Part shown: one piece after another, positions 24,637-36,799 of the stretch | Position numbering within the stretch: position 1 is the first letter of the stretch | Layout: each line of letters begins with the position of its first letter | DNA from: Blastomyces gilchristii SLH14081 | Taxonomy: Eukaryota > Ascomycota > Eurotiomycetes > Onygenales > Ajellomycetaceae | NCBI RefSeq assembly: GCF_000003855.2 | Contig: NW_003101682.1 | Coordinates: forward strand, 2,264,374 to 2,328,373 | Reading direction: 5' to 3' | Length of the DNA: 64,000 bases | Notes under the pieces: generated by a model | Told to the model about the DNA's origin: nothing | What the model saw: only the letters and a program-made list of their open reading frames with translations | Database searches by the model: none | Translations under genes and position numbers: made by a program

Positions 24637-24918
24637 TGTCATTCAAAGATTACTTGAGTCAGTGTATAATTACAGATGTACACTGACTTCTTATATATAT
24701 TATACTAAATTAATTAGTGGCCACTATAATCTCTTCACATTTGTAAGTATATTCAGAAGTGACTGTGTTATTATTCAGCAGTTATATATTCTTCTGAATT
24801 ACATTCTCTCTCATCAGATTCAGTCATGCTTATATAATCATAATATACACTCTAGCTTCATGCAGATTAGTATGCTACTAGTCTTCATAATTATATAGTC
24901 TATTTCTGATTTGACTAG
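24637..24918. other. flank between LINE B and Copia
   Basis: AT-rich DNA with no identifiable feature. It ends in TATTC (24919-24923), the Copia target-site duplication. Confidence 0.4.
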
Positions 24919-24923
24919 TATTC

Positions 24924-25018
24924 TGTCAGGTCACGTGATCTGGCTTACTAATCCTTCCACCATATAACTTTCCACAAGCTAGCAACCTTTCAATCACACA
25001 AGCTTTACAACTTTCACA
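24924..25018 (+). repeat. Copia 5' LTR (95 bp)
   Basis: It runs from TGTCAGGTCACGTG to CTTTCACA. This is very short for an LTR and close in size to the TRIM LTR at 10763. Confidence 0.93.
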
Positions 25019-25032
25019 GGTTATGAGACCTG
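25019..25032 (+). other. Copia primer-binding site (half tRNA-iMet type)
   Basis: GGTTATGAGACCTG begins at the first base after the LTR. Its complement reads CAGGTCTCATAACC, which is the anticodon arm of initiator tRNA-Met (conserved loop CTCATAA with the CAT anticodon) rather than a tRNA 3' end. Drosophila copia is known to prime from a 5' half-molecule of this tRNA cut in the anticodon arm. Confidence 0.75.
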
Positions 25033-25273
25033 TTTTGTGTAAAATCGCTGCCAATTCGGGATTCCTTGTCAATATAATTATTATTTGAACTACTGCTTTA
25101 TTCAATATGCTCATCAGGAGTTAAAATTGTCTTATTCTATCAGTATTGATGTGTTTGAGATCTTGATGATCAATAATACTACTGCTCACTTAAAAAAAAA
25201 AGAGGCTTGCAGAAAATGCATCACATTTGTAAAAAAGCAAGAAAAGAGAATGATATTGGCAAGAATTCAATAA

Positions 25274-28200
25274 ATGAATATCAAGATGGCGGATTCAACA
25301 CAATCCCGCTCACATACATGTTCACAATCTCACATTCTTTTCACTGAATCAGTTACAGTTGATGATGATGATTCTTCACACTTACACTCTGTCAGTGAAC
25401 ATTCTTCTGAAGTCTTTGAAAGCTTCATTGATGAACACTCTGAAACACTCTCTTGATTTGAAGCTGATTTGAATACAGCTTCTGACATGATCAGGCTGGC
25501 CCTCTGATCTACTTGACAGCTTGATGAAGCTGGTTCTCTTGATGAGAATAATGAACACTCAGATGTCTACTGTTCAGATGAGATAATATCAGATCAACAG
25601 ATGAAGCATCTTAAGATAATACTTGAGATGAACAAGAGGAAGCAAAGAGTTCTAGAACTCAAACTATAACTGAAAAAACTTCATCAACAGAGATTCTCTT
25701 CAGATTGATTACAGAATGTCAATAATCATTCTATTATTACATTAACAGCCTGTACAGTCACATGGGATTCTAATCTCAGTGAAAGGTTGAAATTCAATCT
25801 TTATAAACTGAATAGCTGTGTTGGCAAGACAATCTCTTAATTCAAGAAAGATGTCAAGAATACTGTGAGATCAAACAGTCTGACTGGCATATTCAATTAC
25901 ATCACATGAAGCATCTTCATGAAATTGAAACTGGTTGATGTACAGTGTTGATATATGATAGAGAAACAACAGACTCAGAACCCTCTACAAAGAGATGATG
26001 AATGAGCATCATTCTGAGACACCAGAAACCGGTGACTCTACACATTCATCTCGAACTTCTTGAGTGCAGGTGTCAGACCACATTTCTTCAAATATGATGA
26101 AAATCAGATTGCTTATACTCTATGAAATGCGATTGAACAGGAATACTCTGTTCTTAAAACACAGTTACACTGTGAGACAGTTCTGGAATTCATATCTCTT
26201 GATGACATACAGGTCATCAATCTACACACATTCTTTGATAAGTTTCAGTTCACTATTATAAAATTGAAGATGATGAATACTTCTCTCTCAGATGTGTGAA
26301 TATTTGATATCTTCTACTCAGTTCTACTCAACAATTGAAGGAATTATATTCAGAAGAAGATAGAGAAGATACAGGATTTCAAATCCACAGCTGTGGTATT
26401 AAATGTTGATCTTCTCATGAAGAAGATCTGTTCACAGCTTGATTCTTCAAAAGATAAAAAGAATTCACAGAATATAGATTCTGCGGTCAACAATGCTACA
26501 ACAGATACAATGATCACTACACCTATCAATTCTAACAATAATACATTGAATTCGGCCTGTGAAGGCTGTACTGAAGGCTGTACTGAATGTGATTGTGATA
26601 GTACTCAAGAAGGCTCTTGAAATCATTAAGAATTAGGAAATTCATCTACATGTTCTGAATGTGAGAGATCTCACTTTGACACCTGTTGATTGATAAATTC
26701 AGACAGTACTCTGAATAATTGAAGGATAAACAATACTGTAAGAATAAAGAAATTCAAAGAAAAGAAGAAAAAGAGTAATAGTGAGAATAGAACTCAACTA
26801 TTTATTACAGATGAATCAGAGACCTATCAGATGACAAACCTCACAGAGATTATCAATGTGTCAGCCTGTTTCATGAAACCTCACAAGAATCCTCTCACTA
26901 TATGGGATAGTGGCGCTGAATGCCACATAGTGAGTGATAGATCATGATTTTTGAAACTTATAGTAATCAATGATTCAACAGTTCAAGTGATCAATAAGGT
27001 CATTATGAAGGTTCAGAGTGTTGACACTGTATTCATCTCAGTGAGTGAAAGATTGATAGAATTCAATCATATATACTATGTGTCAGAACTATCTGCAAAT
27101 CTGATCTCTGCTGAGCTTATAAAACATCAGAACTATATTCACTGTAATATACAAGTTAATACTGAGAACTACTTTGAGTTTCTATCATCTATCAACAGTA
27201 ATATCTTCTACATTAATCTGTCTCATAATAATATTTATATTCTATCTGACAGCTCACTGACATTTCATGAAGTAATGAATGACTCAATGTATGAAGCAGT
27301 GACATATATGACTGTTTTAAAATCAAAGACAATCTCAACAGATTATGATTCAAATGCAGAGTCTTTGAGACCTTTCAGCTGTGAGAAGATTGAACAGTTA
27401 ATCAATTCTAAGAATTCAGATACTGATTTCTTTATTATCTTATCTTTATCTCAATTATCTACAGTTCTTCTGAAACTTCTTCTAATAGATGAGTGACATT
27501 GTTGACTTAATCATATCAGTGAAAATAGTATATTAAAAATGATCAGAGACTCACAATTTGATATTATCATTATCAGTCAAAAGAAATTATCATTCTATGT
27601 CACATGTGTTAAGTCTAAACAGAAATGCACTTTCTACAAGAATTTCACACCATGTTATATCATCTGCAAGATCTTGAAGATTTGAGTGAATATCTTCAGT
27701 GATGATGAGACTCTTGAAACTGAGAATGATATATTATCTTACACTGGTAAGAAGCTTGCAATGATGATAACAGATGATGTTATCTGTATAAGGTGAATAT
27801 TTCTATTGAAATGCAAGAATGAGATGTTGAGATATCTATGAATCTTCAATCAATTTATCAAGAATCTGCTGAGATGTGATATTACAATTATTCACTCGGA
27901 TCATGAAGAATTGAATTCAAATGCAGTCATAGTATATATGCTCAGTGAAGATATAAAATGAGAGCTGACTCTCTCTCATACTTCACAGTAAGATGAAGTA
28001 TTCAAATAATCAATCAGTTTGATTATTAAGAAGTCTCAATCACTATTAATGAACTCTTCAGCTTCAGAAAAGATGTGAGATGAGACAGTTATTACAGTCA
28101 CAGAGCTGCTTAATCTTATATCAACCTCAACAATATTGTATGAAGACTCTGAAAATACAAAGCTGATTACACTATATAAGGCCTGGCTTGAAGCTCTATC

Positions 28201-30420
28201 TTCTGTATACAGCATTTGCTGATGAGGTTGCAAAGCATTCTTGAAGATAGTCTTCAAGCTCATTAATAAGATGGCTTCCTGTTTCAAAGAGTTGATTTTT
28301 GTGAGTTATGATGATTTTATCAATTATAGATTGATGAACCTCTTCAACAGGCATTTATACATATCAAAAGATATCATCTTTCAGAAGAACCTTCATCTTA
28401 TCAATTGATTGATACTGATAACACACAACTCAAAGATTCTACTCAATGTGATCTGTAAAGCAGCTGCAGTGATTTCTTCAGTGACATCAGATCTACTCAC
28501 TGCAGTCTATCAAGAGATTGCAGCAATTTCTAATCAATCAATAGATGATCTGTTCATTGATGAGAAAATTCAACCTGAGTGTTCATTATTTCTCATACTC
28601 ATTAATAATTGATGAATTGACTATGATATCTCTGTGAGAATATCTATCTTTTTAGTGCAGAATACACTGAACTTCTCAGAACTCACAGTTGAATTGAATG
28701 ATTCTCTGACATCTATAAGAGATATTACTACAGTGAGAGAAGATTCAGTGAGAGACAGTCTTGAAGATTTACTCACTGATTCTGAGATTGCTGTACTTCT
28801 GATTCTGAAAAATCTCATACATGTCAAAGCTTTTATGAAATGAAAGTATTATTACAAGATCTGTGTTAAAGAGATCAACTGTTTAAAACAGATAAAGGTC
28901 TGATAACTGATTAAGAGAATATTATAAATGAGTGTTCTCTGCAGTTAATGAGTATTTGATAAAAAGTTCAATAATATGAGTGATGTTATCTGCTATAAGA
29001 CCTGCTGAGTTGTCTGTGAAAATCTTCAATAGAAGAGAGTTAATTACTCAAGAATCTTTGCATCTGTTATCTCTGCATTCATCTCACAAGCTCTTATAAT
29101 AATCTCAGTATCTCAGAGATGATATGTTCTGCAGATTGATATAATGACTGTCTTTTTAAACACTCAACTGTCTGCTGATGAACAGATATATATGAATCAA
29201 CTTACAGAATTCTGTGAAGACTGTGATAATCTTGTGTGTAAGTTGATGTAGAGACTCTACAGTCTTAAGCAAGCAGCACTCTTATAATATGAGAAGCTGC
29301 AAAAGATACTATTATACTCAGACTTCTGTGTCAGTCTCTATAATACTGAACTATTTATTCATGATGAAAGACAGGTCTATATAACTATCTATATAAGTGA
29401 TATTCATCTCTACAGTCTGAAAATCAAAGATCTGAACTGGGCCAAAGCTGAAATTACTACTAATTATAAGATCAAGAATGTAGAGAATTTCAACTGCTAT
29501 CTAGAAATGAAGATTGATAGAGATTCAACTTCATTGATATTATCTTAATTCCTCTTTATAAGAAATCTTATAAAGAAGTTTATAATGAATGACTGTTATT
29601 CTACATTCACTTCTATGAAGAAGAACATTAATTTCATGAATGATAATAAGAAATCAATTATATACACAGTAGAATTTATTCTACAGTTCTATCAATTCAG
29701 TATCAGATCTCTGCAATATCTGATATTTAATACATATTCTGATATGAGCTTCACTGCAGAATTCCTTGATCAAATCAGCTCCTGGCCTATATCAAAGAAC
29801 TGGGCTGCATACAAGTGTACACTTCAATATCTACAGGGTTCAATCAATGAGAGTATAACCTATCACAGAGGTGCTGAAATTGAACCTGTAGCATATGCAG
29901 ATGCCGATTGAGCCGGTAGGGATTCAGGATCCTGTTCAACCACCGGTTATATCATCTACATGACAGGTGGCCCCGTTGCATGACGGAGCTGCCGGCAAAC
30001 AGAGGTCTTCAAGTCATCAACAGAGGCTGAATATATTGCATTCTCTGAGACTGTATATGAGCTTGTCTGTCTCCAAGAGCTTCTAGAAGACACTGGATTC
30101 ATCCCATCCTGTCTCAACAATCTGAATGCTGATGATCACCTCATTCCCACCACAGTCAATGGTCTGACTTATACAATCCATGCTGATAATAAGTCTGTCA
30201 TAGAGCTATTCTTTTCCGAAGCAATTCCACGCTGCTTGAAGCATATAGAGGTCTGTTTTCACATTCTTTGAAATCTTGTTCACAAGAATGAGATATCTAT
30301 CTGATATGTTTCATCTGCTGAGAACACAGCAGATGAGCTTACTAAATCACTTGAAACATTAAAATATACACATTGAACAGAGAATATAAAGAAGATAGAA
30401 AGATAGAGGAATAAAAAATG
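25274..30420 (+). pseudogene. Copia gag-pol polyprotein, broken
   Basis: Readable domains in order: gag (about 25274-26640); a zinc knuckle CSECERSHFDTC at 26651-26686, with slightly short spacing; aspartic protease IWDSGAECHIVSD at 26900-26940; gag-pre-integrase and integrase (about 27490-28600); reverse transcriptase (about 28950-29560, with IDIMTVFLNTQL); and RNase H (VAYADAD at 29888-29908, STTGYIIYM, SSTEAEYIAFSE near 30015-30050). The frame is cut by many stops. Typical are TGA at 29909-29911 and 29981-29983, both standing where the family has Trp. The longest open piece is 181 codons at 26951-27496, after the protease. The stretch 29890-30250 keeps unusually many CC, GG and CG pairs. 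Confidence 0.9.
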
Positions 30421-30530
30421 ATGTATATCATGACTGGTTTTTCATTACTTCACATTTTCCAGTCATTTTTTGTACCTGTACTTGATTTAAAGGTAAATTT
30501 TGTATATAGCATCATGTATAGTTACTCTGG

Positions 30531-30540
30531 TGAGTGGGGG
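30531..30540 (+). other. Copia polypurine tract
   Basis: TGAGTGGGGG sits directly before the 3' LTR, the expected position of the plus-strand primer. The TRIM has a similar G-run at the matching place. Confidence 0.75.
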
Positions 30541-30635
30541 TATCAGGTCACATGATCTGGCTTACTAATTCTTTCACCATATAACTTTTCACAAGCTAGC
30601 AACCTTTCAATCACACAAGCTTTACACCTTTCACA
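30541..30635 (+). repeat. Copia 3' LTR (95 bp)
   Basis: It begins TATCAGGTCACATG, where the G of the terminal TG is mutated to A, and ends CTTTCACA. The duplication TATTC follows at 30636-30640. Confidence 0.93.
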
Positions 30636-30640
30636 TATTC

Positions 30641-30863
30641 TGTATACACTCTCACAAAGAAACTTTCACTATATTATATTACTTATTCACTAACTTTTTT
30701 CATTCTTTAATTATCTTCTTCATTATTATTATCATTGAATACTATTATCTTATTTAAGATTTCTATCTCTTCTTCTATTCAATATCTTCTATTTATTCAT
30801 CTATTACATTATATGTATTTCTAATAATGACTCTCTATTCTTATAATAAGCATTATTATAATA
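30641..30863. other. flank between Copia and Gypsy
   Basis: T-rich DNA with no identifiable feature. Confidence 0.4.
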
Positions 30864-30868
30864 CTTAT

Positions 30869-31233
30869 TATGGCGGGCTGCGGCCGATCAATTATATAGA
30901 CCATTTCATTACACTTCACAGATTTCAACCGCTTCATTCTCGAACGCGTACGCTCCGATTCTCAGCCATTCTCAATCACTGATCCTCGGCCGCTATGAAC
31001 GTGGATGCTCCGATTCTCGGCCATTCTCAATCACTGATCCTCGGCTGCTACTAATGTGTATAGATTCTTCCGCCCTGAAGCTCTACTGTGTACACTATCA
31101 CATATGTATATAAATATTCACTTCAATCACTGATTCTCACACTTTCTCTTTTCTTTCCTTCTCTAATGTTTTTCTCTTTGTTATATAAGATCTATTAATA
31201 TTATAGTGATCTATTCAGTGTAGACCTCTTTCA
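30869..31233 (+). repeat. Gypsy 1 5' LTR (365 bp)
   Basis: It starts TATGGCGGGCTGCGGCC (the second base probably G originally) and ends CTCTTTCA. It contains a tandem duplication with a 55-bp period, copies starting at 30952 and 31007 (GCTCCGATTCTC). This left edge is the best preserved part of the element. Confidence 0.88.
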
Positions 31234-31289
31234 CTAGAAAAATGTTTATTGTCTTCTCATTAGAAATGATTATTCATTGAGAGATATCT

Positions 31290-34200
31290 GAATGCATAAC
31301 AATGCATAAGAAAGAGAAACAATCAGTTAAAGCAGATATTAAGTTCTTAGATAGAAGCTTACTTATCAGTTACTCTGTCTCTGCAATAAGATCTTATAAA
31401 GAGAATGTCAGTGAAAGACTCAAGAGTTCTGACACTCAGATATATGAGATATTTATACAATTACACTTCTTCAGATTTCACAGATATCACACACTTAATA
31501 AAACAATATAATCATGTCTAACAATAATATGAAACTCTTGAATGTGAGCATAGATGTGATGCTACAATAGCTCTAAGCAATGTTGAAATTACAATAACAA
31601 TAAATAGCTGATATGTATACAACTCAACAACTTTAATACAAAGAGATTCAATGATTAACACATGCAATTTCAACATCTACAGAATTGAATATAAAAGCAC
31701 TGAAAGAATGCTTAGATACTTCTGTATATTTCAATACTTCTGATCTCACTCTCTACTCATTATAAAGAATGGAAATGCTCATGAAACTGAGTGTAGATGA
31801 AGATGTCATCAGTTCATTAATCAATCAAGATTGATATATCAATGAATGATTGAAGAATTGTATGAAACAGAAGTTTCATTCATGAATAAAAGCATGTGAA
31901 TCAGTGTTGTAAATGTCTGATAATATTATTAAATATCTTGATATTCTGTTCTGAGACACTGTTATACAACAGAAGATGTTAGATTGATTACAGAGTATCT
32001 AACAGAGAAACACTTCTCTTACAACATTCATCTCTGACTTTGACACTAAGATCTTAGAAGCAGGTGATCAATCTTGAGAGAATTGAATGAAGATTAGCAT
32101 GCTCAAGAAGACATTCACTTTCAAACTCTTACAGATTCTTATAAGTATAAATAAAGACTCAACTTATGAAGGCTTCTGCACACAGCTTCAGACATTGAAT
32201 GATCATCTTATCAAGCTCAAGAGTATACAGAACAGTGATAGAAGATGTTACATCTCAGTCACTTATACACTTATACTGAAGAATAACAATGATGCAGATG
32301 TTATGAATTGAGTAGACTTGAATATCTACATATAAGCAAGAGTCTCTGCTGTCTGAACAGGCTTCTGAGTTTCTGAGATCACTCTTGAAGAAGTCACTGA
32401 TTAACATCAATAAGAAGTGTGTATCAACTGTAATTAATCAGAGCATATTGCTTTCAACTGCTGATCAGTCTATGTACCTTCTTACTCAAGAAATGAATCA
32501 GCATCTGTTCATGTCAACTACATTACAGTGAAGAAAGATTCAGAAGATAACTATAAGAATGTTCTGATAAAACAGGAAAAAGATTAGCTTCTGTTCAAAT
32601 TTACAAACAGAAGCTTGAAGAGATCAAATAACAACAATTTAAAGAGAAAATAACAATGAATGTGATTCTTGTATCTACTGTGATTGATAACATGTATAAT
32701 ATGAAAGTCATGATAGACAGCAGTCTATGTCACTATACAATGATAAAATCTTCAGTTATAAGATATCATAACCTTCAGTGTATTCTCTTATCAAAACTCT
32801 GACTTCTCACAGAATTTGATGATTTAAAAGATGTTTGTACCTGTTATATGATAAAACTAAACATAGATGTAAGAGAATATTAACATGAAGATGTCTACAC
32901 ATATGAAGTTGATAATCTTGATTATAATCTTATATTAGAACTTGCCTGGCTATCTGAACAAGGCATTTTATTAAATACTTGAAACAGAAGCTTGATATTC
33001 TCTAACAATAATAGAATTCATAAAGATAATATTCACAAGACTATGAACCTTACACAGATCTCTGTCAACACTTATGAAATACTCTGAAAAAGAAGTTATC
33101 ATCAAAATCACTGACAGAGTCATTAACAAGATCACTGACAGTAGAACTATGTATCAATCTATTTCACCAGTCTGACTAATATTAAAAAGGCTCTAGAAAA
33201 GTTATTCTGTGTTATAATAATAGATTCTTGTATGAAACTCTCTCAATAATATCATGAATATCTAGATGTCTTCTGATAAGATAATAATGTTACAAATCTA
33301 CCTCTCTTACAAGGTTCAGAAGTGAATCACAGTATCAAGTTGAAAAAGAGAGACAGTAAGAATTCTGAATCATCATGAGACTCTCTTTATAATATGTTCT
33401 GAGATGAACTTCTTCTTCTTTAAAAGACACTCAATGATCTGTTGAATAAAGAATTCATACATATTAGCAACTCTTTCACCACAGCCCCTATTCTCTTTGC
33501 AAAGAAATCAGGTGAAGAACTTCAGTTCTGTGTAAATTATTAAGAATTGAACAGATTAATAAAGAAGGTCTGTTATTCTTTATCTCTTATCAATGAAACT
33601 CTAGCTCATATCAGACAAGCTCAATAATTTACAAAGTTAAATATTATCACTGTGTTTCATAAGATCTGCATTATTAAAGGAGATGAGTGACTTACAGCAT
33701 TCTGAATATGATATGATCTCTTTGAATGAGTAGTCACACTCTTTAAACTAGCTAACACTCTCAGTATATTTCAAAAGTATATCAACTGAGCACTCTGAGA
33801 CTTTCTTAATGAATTCACATCTGCATATCTTGATAATATTCTCCTCTTCACTGATGAATTCAGAAAAGAACATCAAGAACATGTGTGAAAGATATTATGA
33901 CAACTATGAAAAGCAGGACTGCTGATAGATATAGACAAGTGTAATTTTGAGATTAAAAGTACAAAATATCTAGACTTTATCATAGAAGCTGATAAGAAGA
34001 TCTGAATGAATTCTGAGAAGGTCTCTGCTATTCTTGAATGAGAGGCCTCATGCACTGTGAAAGATATATAAAGCTTCATCAGATTTGCTCACTTTTATCA
34101 GTGATTTATATAAAACTTCTCAGATATTGTGAGATCACTTACAGAACTCACTAAGAAAGACTCAGTATTTCAATGATCAGCAGATGCTGAAGCTGCATTT

Positions 34201-35995
34201 ACACAGATAAAGAAGATGTTCATTAATATCTCTCTGCTGATAATATTCAATTCTGACTGTAAGATAGTTATTAAAGCTGATTTCTCTGACTATATCACAG
34301 AAGAAGCTATATTGCAATATAATGATGAAGATATCTTATAATCATGCATCTTCATGTCTAAGAAACTGAGTTCTGCTGAAAGCAACTATGAGATCTGTGA
34401 TAAGAAACTTCTAGTGATTGTACACTGTCTAGAAGAATAAGACTCTGAACTCTGAAGTGTCTCTGAATTTGAGATAATCACAGATTATAAGAATCTCAAG
34501 TACTTCATAACTATCTGTAAACTCACTGAATAACAGATACAATGATCTGAGTTCTTAAACTGCTTTCATTTTACAATACACTACTATCTCAGCAGCTAGA
34601 ACTCAATGACAGATGCTCTCTTATGATAAGAGTAAGATATACCTTCTGATATAACAGACATCTATTAAATGAACTGAGAACACTGACTTCTAGATCTGAA
34701 GATATTAGTTAATCAAGATGAAACAACTCATGACACTATACATGTTTCTTCAATTAGAACACTCTCTCTCTGAACTGCCACTGATACTGACACTGACACT
34801 GATACTGATATTTCAACTTCTTCTGAACCTACACTGAATGAATTATAATATATAACAGCTCAAACTGATAAACTTCTTCAAGCACTCACTGAAGCTGTAT
34901 GATAAGAAGTACTCTGATTTCCCTCAGAACTACATATAAAAACCAACATCTCAGAATATTCAATCAATGATAATAACACTCTATGATTTCATGAGTAATG
35001 CTGAGTTTCTCACTTCAAATCCTTACACACTCAGATAATGTAAGAGATGTATAACTCTTGTATAACTGATTATTCAGGTCATAAACAACTGTATAAAATG
35101 ATCTCTCAAGAGTTCTACTGGCCTGAGATATTAAACAGTATCAGACACTTTATCTGAAACTGTAATCACTGTTCTTCTATTATCTTATGAAAGAACTGCA
35201 GAAAAGATCTACTGAAATTACTCAATATCTCTGATAGAATCTGATAAGATATAGTGATTAACTTCACTATTAATCTATCTGAGAGTAAGAGTTATAAGAA
35301 CATTCTGATCATCATTGACTGACTAAGTAAAGATGTAATATTGAAATCTTGTGATAAGATTAATACTGAATAAGTTACTGAAGCCTTCTTACAGAGTTCA
35401 TTCTATCAGATGCATGAGTTACTGAGATCTATTATATCAGACTGAGGCTATCAATTCATAAGCACTCTATGAACAAGAATCTGTCAAGTTCTTAAGATTA
35501 CACACTGTTTATTAACTGTCTATCACTCTGAGACTGATGATGCATTGAAACAGACAATTCAGACTGTAAAGAATTATCTTTATAAGTTCTGCAATCACTT
35601 ATAAGATAATTGATATAATCTTCTTCTACATACAGAGATCACTATCAACAGTTGAGATGCTGTTTTAAAAGATATAAGTCTGTTCTTTCTTACACATAGA
35701 TATTACATGAAAGTGTTGAATCTTCTAGAGACTACACAGTTCACACTGAATCTCTGCAGATCAATTCAGATCACTGATAATATAGTAATAAAGCTCTGAG
35801 ACATCTGTGACTGAGCAGAGATCTTTATAATAACTATAAAACAAGATTAAGAAGATCAAATTAACATTCAATGAGATTCTGCAGAGCAGTATAGAATAGA
35901 AGACCTTGTATAATTGAATCTTAAGAATATATAAACCACATATTCATCTCATACACTAGATTACTGTCATATCAGGTATAAAGTGATAGAAGTAC
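31290..35995 (+). pseudogene. Gypsy 1 gag-pol polyprotein, broken
   Basis: Gag ends in a CX2CX4HX4C zinc knuckle at 32420-32461 (CINC, SEHIAFNC; one Gln codon is now TAA). A degenerate protease (VMIDSSLCHYTMI) lies near 32710. Reverse transcriptase covers about 33440-33880 (FTTAPILFAKKSGEELQFCV), with the catalytic box reading YLDN at 33826-33837 where YxDD is expected. RNase H follows (about 34190-34650), then integrase with its zinc-binding part (YKMISQEFYWPEI, CNHCS) near 35090-35170 and a core to about 35560. Trp positions are mostly TGA. A 74-codon open piece in gag (32087-32311) is among the longest left. Confidence 0.9.
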
Positions 35996-36799
35996 TAGAT
36001 AGTCACAACTAGACTGGCCAGCGGGACCATGAATTTCACATTTGGTCTCATTTGATCTGGTCTCATACATTTCTTGGCGTGAGTCTCACCAGGACCAAGC
36101 CTCAAAAAAATCTGAAAATGGACCATTTCTGAGAGAAATGGCGTGAAAAATGACCAGATTTAATTCAAGAACAGTGAAATGAAAGTAATTTCTCAGAATA
36201 AACTGTGAAAGATGATCATTCTTTCAAAATCAGAATGAGACTGAGACTGAAGATCAAAATCAGTCTCATTCAGTTCATTCAGTGATTGCTTATATAATCA
36301 GAATTTGGTAACAATTATTAATAATGCTCATGAAATAACTAAATACATTCTTGTACAAGTTTATTCTTCACTTTCTCATGAAAACTACACTTCTCTGATA
36401 TACTGTGATCAGAGGTATTAAACTGTCTGATAATTTCATGTTTTATAATCATGAGTTTCTTGATTGTTTCTTCTTGTAATTGTCCTCAGTGATAGTGATA
36501 AATATCTTGACTTGAGTTGAACTTTTGCTTCATTTTCACCTCTGTCAATGAAATTATCAGAATATCACACATCATCAGTGTAATAGTTGAATATATACTC
36601 TCAATAATTTTTCATAACTCTAGAGTTGATTTGATATATAAATTTGTCAGATCATCTTGAAGATAGTGATCAAATTCAGTTTTATAAGTATGTAGTTTTG
36701 CCTGATTTTCAGTTGCAATCAATGTATGTAAGTTCTGTTTCAAAGTTAGTATTATAGTTCTATGAGATATGAAGTGTTATCAAAGATTGTTACTTACTA

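Larger units (their letters stand above)
24924..30635 (+). mobile_element. Copia LTR retrotransposon, complete, mutated
   Basis: A 5712-bp element with 95-bp LTRs, TG...CA ends and a perfect 5-bp target-site duplication TATTC (24919-24923 and 30636-30640). A primer-binding site follows the 5' LTR at 25019 and a polypurine tract (TGAGTGGGGG) ends at 30540. The order protease, integrase, reverse transcriptase, RNase H is that of Copia/Ty1 (Pseudoviridae). The 5' LTR is less mutated than the 3' LTR: five of the few differences are C-to-T/G-to-A on the 3' copy (three CpC, one CpG, one CpA). Confidence 0.95.

Noticed and set aside
14463..24650. TCAAAGATT on both sides of LINE B as target duplication
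   Set aside because: The copies are not adjacent to the element ends (about 28 bp away on the left, 4 bp on the right) and are only 9 bp, so chance is likely.
24924..30420. TGA as a sense codon for Trp (recoding)
   Set aside because: SKN7 uses TGG, the element frames also contain TAA, TAG and frameshifts, and GG-to-GA mutation explains TGA.
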